From JAGVSZ01 sp019137045 (lineage in GTDB: Bacteria > Pseudomonadota > Gammaproteobacteria > Burkholderiales > SG8-39): DNA of 64,000 bases. Under the pieces are notes generated by a model. It ran no database searches and had not been told where the DNA came from. It saw only the letters and a program-made list of their open reading frames with translations. Position numbers and translations under genes: made by a program. The stretch spans positions 62,001-126,000 of the forward strand of contig JAXMFT010000004.1 of NCBI GenBank assembly GCA_046347635.1. Direction: 5' to 3'. Positions 1 through 8,937 of this stretch are shown here, piece by piece. Within the stretch, counting starts at the first letter, position 1; each line of letters starts with the position of its first letter.

Positions 1-2078
1 TCGAGGAACTCCACCATCGCGCCGCGCTCCAGGGCCATGGCGGTGTGGACCCAGTAGTCGTCCTCCATCCCCGAGTGCGTGACCGGCCCGGTCGCGGGAT
101 CGTCGGCGGGCTCCGCCTCGGCGGCGCTCGCCGCCGGGGCGGGCGCGGCCTCGGCGGCGGCGCCCTGGGGCTTCGCCTGCGCCTTCGCCGCGTTGATCGT
201 GGCGGTGTGCGCCTGCATGAGCTGGTTGAAGAAGGCGTGGCGCGCCTCCGGCGGCATCTCGATCGCGTTCATGCCGCGCAGGAGGCTCTTCATCAGCGTC
301 GGCAGCATCGAGGCGAGCTGCTGGATCTCGGCCGTGCGCAGCGGCGTCACGCTCCACACGAGCGCGTCGACGATGCCGAGGCGGTGCGTCCAGGAGTCGT
401 CGCCCTCGCGGTTCTTCATGTACGCGTCCACCAGCGTCTTGGTCCACCAGTGGTAGAGGAACTCGCGCACGAACCCCGGGGTCTTGCGCGTCGCCCGCCG
501 CTTGATCTCGGCCAGCGCGGTGTGGTGGGCGATCTCCGCCTCCTCCTTGCGCACCAGCTCGGCGGTGGTCGGCGCGATCTCCTGCTCGCGGCGCTGGCTG
601 TCCTCGTGAATGAGCTTCTCGAGCGTCTCCTGCGCCACGGTGAAGACGGTCAGGTCGTCGGTGAAGTCGTGCACCAGGTAGTCGACGATGCCGCGCAGCC
701 CGGCGAGGAACTTCGACTGCTCGTCGCTCGCCACGTCCGGGTCGGAGGCCGCTGCGGCGACCTGGTCGAGGAAGCGGCGCATCGGGTGCGCCCGGCGCGC
801 GAAGAAGGTGCGGTCGAGGAGCGCCGCCTTGATCGCGACGATCTGCAGCCGCGCGAGCTCCGCCTTCACCGTCTCGGTGATCGCGCGATCGTCCAGGATG
901 TAGTCGAACACCATCGTGACCAGCTCGATCGTCAGCTGGTCGAGCGGGTGGCTCTGCGTGCGCACCTGCTGGTCGAGCGCGCCGAGGTAGTCGAGCGGGC
1001 CCGCGCCCACCGCCGGGACGAAGCCGGAGTTCGTCTGCAGCCGGGTGAGCGAGGCCATCAGCTCGGGCGTCGCCGGCATCTCGAGCTCGCTCTCGAACTG
1101 GAACTGCGACGGCTCGGCCATCACGCGCGCCATCGCCTGGCGCCCCGACGGCGGCCCGCTCACCACGCCGGCGAGCAGGGTCGAGAGGTCGAGCTGCTGG
1201 CTCGCGGACATCGCCGCCGCCGCGGCCGGAACCCCGGCGGCGTGGAAGAGCTGTCCGAGCTGCATCAGCTGGCTCGTGCCCATGCCTGCGGCGCCGAGCT
1301 GGGCGAGGTTCATCGCCTGGCTCATCGCCATCGCGCTCGCGGGATCGCCCTGGCGCTGCGCCACGCCGACGTCGCGCGCGCGCTTCACGTGGAAGTTGAT
1401 GCGCGGCAGGACGTGGTGGGCGATCAGGTTCTTGTTCACGTCGGCGTAGACGGCGGTGATGCCGGCCGCGACGTGGGGCTGGAACGCGTTCATGAGCGAG
1501 CGCTTGATCGCGAAGTCGCCCGGGATGCGCGCGCACGCGAGGCGCAGCGCCTCGAACACCGCCTCGGGCGAGAGCGGGTTCCCGCTGTCCTCGAGGTCCT
1601 CGGTCGAGAGCAGGTGGCCGAGGCGGGCGCGGATCCCGAGCAGCTCGTCCTGGTCGACCCGGTTCTTGGTCTTGCGCGCGAGGTCGCTCACCACCAGCTC
1701 CTCCTCCATCGCGCTGTCGTCCACGAGCTTGAGCTCCTCGAGCTTCAGCTCCTGGGTCTTCGCCTTCGACAGCCGGCGCGTCGCGACGCGGTTCTCGAAG
1801 ATCTCGATGAAGTGGCGGTCGAACGAGGAGGCGATGTCGCCGCGGTGCTTCTTGACCTGGTTCATCGCCTCGAACAGCAGCTGCTGCTCGGCGCGCGAGG
1901 TGCTCGCCTCGGCCGCGGCGAAGAGGTCGTTCTCGACCTTCTCCAGCGCATCGGCGATGATGCCGCTCAGCTTGGAGCGCGCGAGGTCGCGGCACTGGCT
2001 GAGCAAGGCCTTGCTCTCCGCCCCGGCTACCGTGCGGCTCACTGCGGCCTGGGCGGCAGGCCGTCTGGGCGTTTCCAT
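1..2078 (-). CDS. DUF1631 family protein, 3' end outside window
   Basis: An open minus-strand frame runs from ATG at 2078 to the window edge, giving 692 codons without a stop. The predicted protein is rich in long helices and has an Ala/Pro-rich low-complexity stretch around residues 645-670. Near the edge it reads MALERGAMVEFLE, which resembles the 'G-x-WVEF' region that recurs in proteobacterial DUF1631 proteins. The function of that family is unknown; some members are annotated as PilZ- or c-di-GMP-linked, but nothing visible here proves that. The sequence AGGGG lies 6 bases upstream of the ATG and can act as ribosome binding site. The gene stands alone, divergent from nothing and tail-to-head with pdxA. 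The C-terminus is missing because of the window boundary, not because of a mutation. The family call rests on remembered family features. Confidence 0.7.
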   Translation of the reverse strand, partial: METPRRPAAQAAVSRTVAGAESKALLSQCRDLARSKLSGIIADALEKVENDLFAAAEASTSRAEQQLLFEAMNQVKKHRGDIASSFDRHFIEIFENRVATRRLSKAKTQELKLEELKLVDDSAMEEELVVSDLARKTKNRVDQDELLGIRARLGHLLSTEDLEDSGNPLSPEAVFEALRLACARIPGDFAIKRSLMNAFQPHVAAGITAVYADVNKNLIAHHVLPRINFHVKRARDVGVAQRQGDPASAMAMSQAMNLAQLGAAGMGTSQLMQLGQLFHAAGVPAAAAAMSASQQLDLSTLLAGVVSGPPSGRQAMARVMAEPSQFQFESELEMPATPELMASLTRLQTNSGFVPAVGAGPLDYLGALDQQVRTQSHPLDQLTIELVTMVFDYILDDRAITETVKAELARLQIVAIKAALLDRTFFARRAHPMRRFLDQVAAAASDPDVASDEQSKFLAGLRGIVDYLVHDFTDDLTVFTVAQETLEKLIHEDSQRREQEIAPTTAELVRKEEAEIAHHTALAEIKRRATRKTPGFVREFLYHWWTKTLVDAYMKNREGDDSWTHRLGIVDALVWSVTPLRTAEIQQLASMLPTLMKSLLRGMNAIEMPPEARHAFFNQLMQAHTATINAAKAQAKPQGAAAEAAPAPAASAAEAEPADDPATGPVTHSGMEDDYWVHTAMALERGAMVEFL

Positions 2079-2130
2079 GTTCTACCCCTGCGGATCGGCG
2101 CGCGTGCGAAGACCGTGCGGCAACGGCGGC

Positions 2131-2150
2131 CCGGCGCAGCGCTGCGCCGG
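2131..2150. repeat. Perfect 20-bp palindrome in the DUF1631 leader
   Basis: The sequence CCGGCGCAGCGCTGCGCCGG is its own reverse complement with no spacer. It lies 53 to 72 bases upstream of the DUF1631 start, so it could be an operator or a leader hairpin. No T-run follows, so it is not an intrinsic terminator. Confidence 0.5.
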
Positions 2151-2290
2151 CTTGCACGTGTGCGACCCGAAAAACGAGCGTCTTCGTCCGGAGGCGCCAG
2201 CGGAAGACGCGACCCGCTGGCCCGGTGCAGCCTGTGTTGTTCTTGTTGCTGCGGCGAATATGCCAGACGCGTATGCCGTAGTCATCAAGA

Positions 2291-2312
2291 GGGCGTGACA
2301 AAGGTCACGCCC
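2291..2312. promoter_or_regulatory. Inverted repeat GGGCGTGAC-AAAG-GTCACGCCC
   Basis: Two perfect 9-bp arms flank a 4-base spacer about 70 bases downstream of the pdxA stop and 213 bases upstream of the DUF1631 start. The GTGAC-N4-GTCAC core has the symmetry of a dimeric regulator site. It could also fold as a hairpin ending the pdxA transcript, but no T-run follows on either strand, so I slightly favour an operator. Confidence 0.4.
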
Positions 2313-2382
2313 CCCCGGGGAGGAAAGTCACGCTGCCGCTGCACTTTCGGCGCGTCTGTCGAGAGCGCGACAGCGCGCGCGA

Positions 2383-3405
2383 TCAGCGGTGCGCGTCGGG
2401 CGACGAACGGTGCGCGCGCGGCGCGAGCGCCGCCGCCTGCCGCAGCGCTTCCACCATGCTGCGCTCGTCGGCGCGGCCGGTGCCGGCGATGTCGAACGCG
2501 GTGCCGTGGTCGACCGAGGTGCGCAGGACCGGAAGCCCCGCGGTGACGTTGACGCCGGTGTCGAACGCCACCGCCTTCACCGGGGCGTGACCCTGGTCGT
2601 GGTACATCGCGACGATCAGGTCGAACTCGCCCTTGCGCGCGCGGTGGAACAGCGTGTCGGCGGGGAGCGGCCCCTCGACCTTCCAGCCGCGCGCGACGCA
2701 GGCGCGGATCGCCGGCGCGATCTTCGTCGCCTCTTCCCCGCGCCCGAACAGCCCCGCCTCCCCGGCGTGCGGGTTGATGCCGCACACGGCGATGCGCGGA
2801 TCGGCGACTCCGGCGCGCCGGACGAGGTCGCGGCCGCGCGCGATCGTGCGCTCGACGAGCGGCGCGTCGATGCGCTCGATCGCGTCGAGCAGGCCCATGT
2901 GCGTGGTGACGTGGATCACGCGCAGGCCGGGCGCGATCAGCATCAGCGACACCTCGGGCGTTCCGGTGAGCTGCGCGAGGATCTCCGTGTGCCCGGGGAA
3001 GCGGTGTCCGGCGGCGTTGAGCGCCTCCTTGTTGAGCGGCGCGGTGCAGATCGCGTCGACCTCGCCGGCGAGCGCGAGCGCGACGGCGCGCTCGACGAAG
3101 CGGTACGCCGCCTCGCCGCAGGCGGTCGACAGCGCGCCGAACGGCGCATCCGGCGGCACCAGGCCGAGGTCGATGCAGTCGACGGCGCCGGGTTCGCAGG
3201 CGGCCTCGCCGGGCTGCGCGATCGCGCGCAGCGCCAGCCGGGAGCCGACGATCGCGCCGGCGCGCACGAGGCGTCTCGCGTCGCCGACCACCAGCGGCCG
3301 CGCGATCGCGTAGAGCTCGCGGTGCGCGAGCGCCTTCATGATCACCTCCGGCCCGACGCCGGCGGCGTCGCCCATCGTGATCGCAATGCGGGGTCGCGTC
3401 GGCAC
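2383..3405 (-). CDS. pdxA: 4-hydroxythreonine-4-phosphate dehydrogenase family (PdxA-like)
   Basis: The 340-residue protein matches PdxA length. PdxA oxidises 4-phosphohydroxy-L-threonine with NAD in the DXP-dependent pyridoxal phosphate pathway; PdxA2 paralogues use D-threonate or D-erythronate 4-phosphate instead. Visible marks are the N-terminal ITMGDAAGVGPEV (about residues 8-20), the metal-site segment HRFPGHTEILA, a second His region around HVTTHMG, and MYHDQGHAPVK with the third metal His. The start is taken as GTG at 3405, because the next gene upstream stops at 3417 and homologues begin just before the PRIAITMGD motif. It is not next to other pyridoxal genes (no ksgA or surA), so the catabolic PdxA2 role remains possible. 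It is the last gene of a short minus-strand string with the lipoprotein and DUF3750 genes. Confidence 0.85.
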   Translation of the reverse strand: MPTRPRIAITMGDAAGVGPEVIMKALAHRELYAIARPLVVGDARRLVRAGAIVGSRLALRAIAQPGEAACEPGAVDCIDLGLVPPDAPFGALSTACGEAAYRFVERAVALALAGEVDAICTAPLNKEALNAAGHRFPGHTEILAQLTGTPEVSLMLIAPGLRVIHVTTHMGLLDAIERIDAPLVERTIARGRDLVRRAGVADPRIAVCGINPHAGEAGLFGRGEEATKIAPAIRACVARGWKVEGPLPADTLFHRARKGEFDLIVAMYHDQGHAPVKAVAFDTGVNVTAGLPVLRTSVDHGTAFDIAGTGRADERSMVEALRQAAALAPRAHRSSPDAHR

Positions 3406-3416
3406 GGCGCGCGGGC

Positions 3417-3923
3417 TCAGTCGCGCAGGTCGGGCGCCTGCGCCTCGGCGAGCGAGCGGATCTGGAACTTGCCGTCGTCGCGGAAGAGCCACGTCTCGGC
3501 GATCTCGAGCGTGCCGCGGCGGAGCAGGCTCGCCGGCGGCGCGGGAAGCGCCCCGGCCGCGCGCACGCTCGCGATCGCGGCCCGCTCCTGGGGCGGGTGG
3601 CGCGAACGCAGGGTCTTGAGGGCGGTCACCTTGCCGTTGCGATCGACGGTGAACTGGAGCACGACCACTGCGTGCAGGATGTCGGGAGGCTTGCCTTCGA
3701 AAGTCTGCGCCGCGTTCGCCGCGAGGATGCGCTGCCCCACCGTGCGCTTGTAGGCGTCGAGCGGCGTCCGGGGCGGCGGCAGCTTCAGCGCCGCGCTCAG
3801 CGGCGCCGGTTGTGCGGGGTGCGCCGGCGCCGCGGGCTCCGGCGGCGGCGCGGCCGGCTGGCTGCACGCCGCGGCGAGCAGCGCGGCGACGATCGCGGGG
3901 CCGCAGCGGGCGCGCCGGGCCAT
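3417..3923 (-). CDS. Lipoprotein with TonB-C-like domain
   Basis: The 168-residue product starts with a short basic segment, a hydrophobic stretch and a lipobox, LLAAAC, with the lipidated Cys at about residue 20. A Pro/Ala-rich linker (residues 21-50) follows. The folded part, around residues 75-130, reads VVVLQFTVDRNGKVTALKTLRS. This is the beta-strand pattern of TonB C-terminal-like domains, in which a 'V-x-F-x-I-x-x-D-G-x-V' strand recurs. It is far too short to be TonB and lacks the N-terminal anchor helix, so it is probably an envelope lipoprotein of unknown role. The coding sequence ends 11 bases before pdxA starts and begins 3 bases after the DUF3750 frame ends, suggesting cotranscription. 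Confidence 0.65.
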   Translation of the reverse strand: MARRARCGPAIVAALLAAACSQPAAPPPEPAAPAHPAQPAPLSAALKLPPPRTPLDAYKRTVGQRILAANAAQTFEGKPPDILHAVVVLQFTVDRNGKVTALKTLRSRHPPQERAAIASVRAAGALPAPPASLLRRGTLEIAETWLFRDDGKFQIRSLAEAQAPDLRD

Positions 3924-3926
3924 CGC

Positions 3927-4665
3927 TCAGCGCGCCGCTTCCTGGACGCCGACGCGCCCGAGCCCGGGCAGCCGCAGCGCGGGTTCGGCGACGTCGAGCC
4001 CGAGCGAGAGGCCGAGGACGTTGACCTCGATCCCCTCCTCGGGCGCGACGATGACGCCGAGCAGGCCGAACAGCGACAGCTGCACGCCCGTCCCGCTCGG
4101 CGCGGCGCCGAGCGCCGCGGACAGCGGCTGGTAGTCCTTGCCGATCGCGTTCGCCGGCAGGTCGAGGCCCAGCTCCGGGACGCTGCGGCCGATGTGCGCG
4201 ACGAAGGTGTTGCTGTTCGGGCCCGGCCAGGTCCGGTACGTGTCGTTGAACGGGTAGCGCTGCACCGCCGCCTCGATGCGGTCGATCAGCGCTTCCACGC
4301 CCTCGCCGCGCCGGTCGACGAGCAGGTCGGGCCGGCTCCCGAACCACAGGGCGTCGGGTGCGGCGGCGTTCAGCCGGACGTGCGGCGGCCCGCCCCAGAA
4401 GATGACGTCGTAGCGCGTGTATGCGTCGGCCCCGGCGCGCTTGACCGAAACCCAGGAGTGGACCGCGAACGCGCCGCGCCGCCGAACGTGGCGCGGTCCC
4501 CGGGCTGTCCAGCTCGCGCACAGCCGCGGGGTCGGGCGCGAGACCGGTCGGGGCGCGCGAGGCGTCCTGCCAGGTCGCGGCCGCCGGCTCGTGCGTCGCG
4601 ACGCTGATCGCGAGCGGGATGACGAAGAGGGCGAGGACGAGGAGCATGGTGCGCCTGGGCTTCAT
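3927..4665 (-). pseudogene. DUF3750 family membrane protein, frameshifted
   Basis: ATG at 4665 opens a protein with an N-terminal membrane helix (MLLVLALFVIPLAISVA). The frame is lost near 4490-4510. In a second frame the sequence continues as GAFAVHSWVSVKRAGADAYT, then a Trp-Phe-Gly segment, then the intact C-terminal half from codon 4298, including YRTWPGPNSNTFVAHIGR and PELGLDLPANAIGKDY, which I recognise as the DUF3750 signature. The whole locus is 739 bases, not a multiple of three, consistent with one net single-base shift. Because both halves keep family-like sequence, the lesion is recent or a sequencing error. DUF3750 has no established function. Confidence 0.7.
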
Positions 4666-4842
4666 CGGGTTCGGTTCGCGCCGCCGTGCGGCGCGTGCGT
4701 ATGCCGGCGCCCGGGAAGATACCCCAACGCGCACCGGGCGCGCAGGCTGCCAGCTCCGGCGGCGCGGCGACGCGGGATGGCGCGCGCGGTCCGCTTCCAC
4801 CCCTTGCTAAACTCGACCGGCACCGACCCCCGGCCCCCGCCC

Positions 4843-6798
4843 TTGTTCACCTATCTCCAGTCGCGCATCCGCGGCACCGCCAGCACCGGCCCCGGCGCGC
4901 CGCCGCCCGGCCTCGTCGCCTTCTACTGGCACTTCGTGCGCCAGACCAAGGGCTGGTATGCGCTCATGTTCGCGACCAGCCTCGCGGTGGCGCTGATCGA
5001 CACGGTCATCCCGGTGTTCATCGGCAAGCTCGTCTCGCTCATGGAAGCGACCGACCGACCTGCTGCAGCGGCGCTCTGCGCGCAGTGGCCGCTCCTCGCC
5101 GGCATGGTTGCGCTCGTCCTGTTCGCGCGGCAGCTGGTGCTGCTCGCGGACGTCGCCATCCGGCTCATCGCGATCATCCCGGGCGCGACCAGCCTCATCC
5201 GCTGGCAGAGCCACTGGCACGTCGTGCGCCAGAGCTGGCCGTTCTTCCAGAACGACTTCGCCGGGCGCATCGCGAACCGGGTCATGCAGACCGCCAACGC
5301 GCTGCGCGAGAGCGTGATGGCCGGCATCCGCGCGGTCTGGTACATCGCGGTGTACGGCGTGAGCGCGCTCGTGCTCATGGCGCTCGCCGACTGGCGGCTC
5401 GGGGTGCCGACGCTGCTGTGGTTCGCCGGCTACGTCGTGTTCCTGCGCCATTTCGTGCCGCGCATGCGCGATCTCGCGCGCGCGAGCTCCGAGGTGCGCT
5501 CGCACGTCATGGCGCGGGTGGTCGACAGCTACACCAACATCCTCACCGTGAAGCTGTTCGCGAAGCTCGCCGACGAGGACGCCTACGTGCGCGAGGTGAT
5601 CGACGAGCACCAGAACGCGATCGCGGCGCACATGAAGCTCATCTCGCAGTTCATGTTCGCGCTCGCGGTGATGAACGCGCTGCTGCTCAGCGCGACCGCG
5701 GCGATCGGCATCTGGCTCTGGGCGCAGGGCGCGGTCGGCGCCGGCGTGGTCGCCACCGCCCTGCCGCTCGCGTGGCAGATCGCCAACGTCGCCGGCTGGG
5801 TGAGCTGGGAGGTGACCGGGATCTTCGAGAACATCGGCGTGGTCCAGGAAGGCATGCAGACGATCGCCGTGCCGCACGGGGGGCGCGATCGCCCGGACGC
5901 GCGCGCGCTCGAGGTGACGCGCGGCGAGATCCGCTTCGACGACGTGAGCTTCAGCTACGGGCGGTCCGACGGCGCGCCGGTGATCGACCGCCTGAGCCTC
6001 GCGATCCGGCCGGGCGAGCGCGTCGGCCTGGTCGGGCGCTCGGGCGCGGGCAAGTCGACGCTCGTGAACCTGCTGCTGCGCTTCTTCGAGCCGGAGCGCG
6101 GGGTGATCCGGATCGACGGGCAGGACATCGGCGCAGTGACGCAGGAGAGCCTGCGCGCGGCGATCGGCATGGTGACGCAGGACACTTCCCTCCTGCACCG
6201 CTCGATCGCCGCGAACATCCGCTACGGCCGGCCGCGCGCGAGCGACGCGGAGGTCGAGGGCGCGGCGCGCAAGGCCCAGGCGCACGACTTCATCCTCGGC
6301 CTCCAGGACTGGCACGGCCGCAGAGGCTACGAGGCACACGTCGGCGAGCGCGGCGTGAAGCTCTCCGGGGGCCAGCGCCAGCGCATCGCGCTCGCGCGGG
6401 TGATCCTGAAGGACGCGCCGCTGCTCGTGCTCGACGAGGCCACCGCGGCGCTCGACAGCGAGGTCGAGCTCGCGATCCAGGAGCAGCTGCTCGGGCTGAT
6501 GGAAGGCAAGACGGTGATCGCGATCGCCCACCGGCTGTCGACCATCGCGCGCATGGACCGCCTGATCGTGCTCGACGCGGGCCGCGTCGTCGAGGAGGGG
6601 GCGCACGACGCGCTGCTGCGGCTCGGCGGACACTACGCGCGGCTCTGGCGGCACCAGTCGGGAGGGTTCCTCGCGCACGAGCTGCCGCCGAGCGAGACCG
6701 CGATCGAGCTGCCGGCGGAGCCGCCGCTGGACGAGCTGCGGGTGGACGCGAAGCCCGAGCCCTCGCTCGAGGACGCGCCGGTCGCAGCGCGCGTTTGA
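4843..6798 (+). CDS. ABC exporter, fused membrane and ATPase domains (MsbA-type)
   Basis: This half-transporter of about 651 residues has an N-terminal six-helix membrane domain (about residues 30-330) and a C-terminal ATPase (about 355-590). The ATPase shows Walker A GRSGAGKST, signature LSGGQRQR, Walker B LLVLDEAT, and the switch His in AHRLS. It would work as a homodimer in the inner membrane, exporting lipid, peptide or drug; the substrate is not readable. The last 55 residues are an acidic Pro/Glu tail beyond the ATPase. I chose TTG at 4843 because homologues begin close to this point and a -10-like TAAACT lies at 4808-4813. An in-frame ATG at 4777 is the alternative, adding 22 residues. 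The gene converges on ilvD-like with a 12-base gap and no visible terminator. Confidence 0.85.
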   Translation: MFTYLQSRIRGTASTGPGAPPPGLVAFYWHFVRQTKGWYALMFATSLAVALIDTVIPVFIGKLVSLMEATDRPAAAALCAQWPLLAGMVALVLFARQLVLLADVAIRLIAIIPGATSLIRWQSHWHVVRQSWPFFQNDFAGRIANRVMQTANALRESVMAGIRAVWYIAVYGVSALVLMALADWRLGVPTLLWFAGYVVFLRHFVPRMRDLARASSEVRSHVMARVVDSYTNILTVKLFAKLADEDAYVREVIDEHQNAIAAHMKLISQFMFALAVMNALLLSATAAIGIWLWAQGAVGAGVVATALPLAWQIANVAGWVSWEVTGIFENIGVVQEGMQTIAVPHGGRDRPDARALEVTRGEIRFDDVSFSYGRSDGAPVIDRLSLAIRPGERVGLVGRSGAGKSTLVNLLLRFFEPERGVIRIDGQDIGAVTQESLRAAIGMVTQDTSLLHRSIAANIRYGRPRASDAEVEGAARKAQAHDFILGLQDWHGRRGYEAHVGERGVKLSGGQRQRIALARVILKDAPLLVLDEATAALDSEVELAIQEQLLGLMEGKTVIAIAHRLSTIARMDRLIVLDAGRVVEEGAHDALLRLGGHYARLWRHQSGGFLAHELPPSETAIELPAEPPLDELRVDAKPEPSLEDAPVAARV

Positions 6799-6810
6799 GC
6801 GCCCGCGCGG

Positions 6811-8544
6811 CTAGTGGTTGTCCCGCGGGACCGCCGCGCCGCTCCTGCCGACCAGGAAGTCGAAGTCGGCGCCGCGATTGGCCTGCGTCACGTGGTCGAC
6901 GTAGAGCTTGTAGTACCCGCGCCCGAGATGCTGCGGCGGGCCCTTCCACTCGCTCTTGCGCTGCGCGAGCTCCGCTTCGGAGACCTCGAGGTGCAGGCGC
7001 CGCTGCTCGACGTCGAGCTCGATCGTGTCGCCGTTGCGCACGAACGCGAGCGGGCCGCCCGCCGCGGCCTCCGGCGCGCTGTGCAGCACGACCGTGCCGT
7101 ACGCGGTGCCGCTCATGCGCGCGTCCGAGACGCGCACCATGTCGGTGATGCCCTTGCGCAGCACCTTCGGCGGGAGCGGCATGTTGCCGGTCTCGGCCAT
7201 CCCCGGGTAGCCCTTGGGGCCGCAGTTCTTCAGCACCATCACGCACGTCTCGTCGATGTCGAGGTTCTCGTCGTCGATGCGCGCGTGGAAGTCGTCGATG
7301 TCCTCGAACACGACCGCACGGCCGCGGTGCTTGAGGAGCGCGGGCGTGGCCGCCGACGGCTTGATCACCGCGCCGTCGGGCGCGAGATTGCCCTTGAGCA
7401 CGGCGATGCCTGCGGCCGGCTTGAACGGCTTCGCGTAGGGGAAGATCACCTCGCGGTTGTAGGACTCGGCTCGGTCGACGTTGTCCCCGATCGTCCTGCC
7501 GTTCACCGTCAGGGCGTCCTCGCGCAGGACGCCGGCTTCGGCCAACTCGCGCAACACGACCGGCAGCCCGCCCGCGTAGTAGAAATCCTCCATCAGGTAC
7601 TTGCCCGAGGGCTGGAGGTTGACGAGGCAGGGCAGGCGGCTGCCGAGGCGGTCGAAGTCCTCGAGCTCGAGCGGCACGCCGACCCGGCCCGCGATCGCGA
7701 GCAGGTGGATCACCGCGTTGGTCGAGCCGCCGATCGCGGCGAGCGCCATGATCGCGTTCTCGAACGCCGCGCGCGTGAGCACTTTCGAGACGCGCTGGTC
7801 TTCGCGCACCTGCTCGACGATGCGCCGTCCGGCCATGCGCGCGAGCACGTTGCGGCGCGCGTCCACGGCGGGGATCGCGGCGTTCCCGGGCAGGCCCATG
7901 CCGAGCGCCTCGACCATGGAGGCCATGGTGGACGCGGTCCCCATCGTCATGCAGTGGCCATGCGAGCGATGCATGCACGACTCGGCCTCGAAGAAATCCT
8001 CGCGCGGCATCTTGCCGGCGCGCACGTCCTCGCTCATCTGCCACACGCCGGTGCCGGAGCCGACGTCCTGGCCGCGAAACTTCCCCGACAGCATCGGGCC
8101 GCCCGACACGCCGATCGCGGGCAGGTCGCAGCTCGCCGCGCCCATGAGCAGCGCCGGCGTCGTCTTGTCGCAGCCGAAGAGCAGCACGACGCCGTCGATC
8201 GGGTTGGCGCGGATCGACTCCTCGACGTCCATCGACGCGAGGTTGCGGAACAGCATCGCGGTCGGGCGCAGCAGCGACTCGCCGAGGCTCATCACCGGGA
8301 ACTCGAGCGGGAAGCCGCCCGCCTCGAGCACGCCGTGCTTCACGTGCTCGGCGAGGGTGCGGAAGTGCGAGTTGCACGGCGCGAGCTCGGAGAAGGTGTT
8401 GCAGATGCCGATCACCGGCCGGCCGTCGAACTGGTCGTGCGGCACGCCGCGGTTCTTGACCCAGCTGCGGTAGACGAAGCCGTCGCGGTCGGTGCGGCCG
8501 AACCATTCGGCGGAGCGGAACTTCGGCTTCCTGTCGCTGGACAT
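6811..8544 (-). CDS. IlvD/Edd family dehydratase (dihydroxy-acid or sugar-acid dehydratase)
   Basis: The 577-residue protein belongs to the iron-sulfur dehydratase family that turns 2,3-dihydroxy acids or aldonates into 2-keto acids. Cluster-ligand cysteines are visible in ICNTFSELAPCN (about residue 48), FGCDKTTPA (about 125) and HGHCMTMGTAS (about 195). The region GPMLSGKF and the C-terminal VRVSDARMSGTAYG are also typical. Length and the HRSHGHCMTMG context are closer to pentonate (L-arabinonate-type) dehydratases than to biosynthetic IlvD, and no branched-chain amino acid gene is nearby, so a catabolic role is inferred. ATG at 8544 is the first good start. A -10-like TATACT lies on the minus strand at 8575-8570 but lacks a clear -35. 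Confidence 0.85.
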   Translation of the reverse strand: MSSDRKPKFRSAEWFGRTDRDGFVYRSWVKNRGVPHDQFDGRPVIGICNTFSELAPCNSHFRTLAEHVKHGVLEAGGFPLEFPVMSLGESLLRPTAMLFRNLASMDVEESIRANPIDGVVLLFGCDKTTPALLMGAASCDLPAIGVSGGPMLSGKFRGQDVGSGTGVWQMSEDVRAGKMPREDFFEAESCMHRSHGHCMTMGTASTMASMVEALGMGLPGNAAIPAVDARRNVLARMAGRRIVEQVREDQRVSKVLTRAAFENAIMALAAIGGSTNAVIHLLAIAGRVGVPLELEDFDRLGSRLPCLVNLQPSGKYLMEDFYYAGGLPVVLRELAEAGVLREDALTVNGRTIGDNVDRAESYNREVIFPYAKPFKPAAGIAVLKGNLAPDGAVIKPSAATPALLKHRGRAVVFEDIDDFHARIDDENLDIDETCVMVLKNCGPKGYPGMAETGNMPLPPKVLRKGITDMVRVSDARMSGTAYGTVVLHSAPEAAAGGPLAFVRNGDTIELDVEQRRLHLEVSEAELAQRKSEWKGPPQHLGRGYYKLYVDHVTQANRGADFDFLVGRSGAAVPRDNH

Positions 8545-8637
8545 CGTCGGCCTCCGGGATGGCCCGCCGAGTATAGCGGCCTGGCGGCCGGCTTCCTTGG
8601 CCACCATCGCAGCGAGCGCCTCGCCGGCGGACCCGGT

Positions 8638-8666
8638 TTGCCCGCTTTGCATTACCGTGGTAATGT
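8638..8666 (+). promoter_or_regulatory. Promoter and operator of the AbrB/VapC module
   Basis: TTGCCC at 8638-8643 and TAATGT at 8661-8666 are separated by 17 bases, a good sigma-70 arrangement. A perfect inverted repeat CATTACC-GT-GGTAATG at 8650-8665 covers the spacer and the -10 hexamer, exactly where an autoregulating antitoxin would bind. The predicted transcription start falls at about 8673-8674, on the A of the antitoxin ATG, so the message would be leaderless; there is no Shine-Dalgarno sequence before this ATG. Confidence 0.65.
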
Positions 8667-8673
8667 GACGGCC

Positions 8674-8937
8674 ATGGCGATCGCTCATTCGAAAGTGACG
8701 GCGCAGGGGCAGATCTCGGTTCCGGCGCAGGTGCGGCGCAAGCTCGGCATCGGTCCCGGCTCGGTCCTCGAGTGGCGTGAGGAGGGCGAGCAGGTGGTGG
8801 TGCGTCGCGTCGGGCGCTTCAGCTCCGAGGACGTCCATCGTGCCTTGTTCCCGAAGCGTCCCCCGCCGGCCCGGACGGTGGCCGACCTGAAGGCCGGCGT
8901 GCGCCGGTACGTGAAGAAGCGTCATGCGCGCGGTTGA
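8674..8937 (+). CDS. AbrB/MazE-family antitoxin (VapB-like)
   Basis: The 87-residue protein has the N-terminal swapped-hairpin AbrB signature: SKVTAQGQISVPAQVRRKLG followed by GPGSVLEW (residues 5-35). The rest (about residues 45-87) is a basic, Arg/Lys-rich tail, RPPPARTVADLKAGVRRYVK, that would wrap the toxin. It overlaps the toxin start by 14 bases, so the two are translationally coupled. It should neutralise the PIN RNase and repress its own promoter through the palindrome over the -10. Confidence 0.85.
   Translation: MAIAHSKVTAQGQISVPAQVRRKLGIGPGSVLEWREEGEQVVVRRVGRFSSEDVHRALFPKRPPPARTVADLKAGVRRYVKKRHARG

Larger units (their letters stand above)
2079..2382. other. Intergenic region upstream of the DUF1631 gene
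   Basis: This 304-base gap separates the DUF1631 start from the pdxA stop; both genes are on the minus strand. I see no gene in it. It holds a perfect 20-base palindrome near the DUF1631 end and a perfect 9-bp inverted repeat near the pdxA end, described separately. I could not pick a convincing promoter for DUF1631 on the minus strand. Confidence 0.6.

Noticed and set aside
45..2546. An 833-codon open frame on the plus strand opposite the DUF1631 gene
   Set aside because: It is Arg-rich with no domain, an antisense shadow common in very GC-rich DNA; the minus-strand frame gives a sensible protein.
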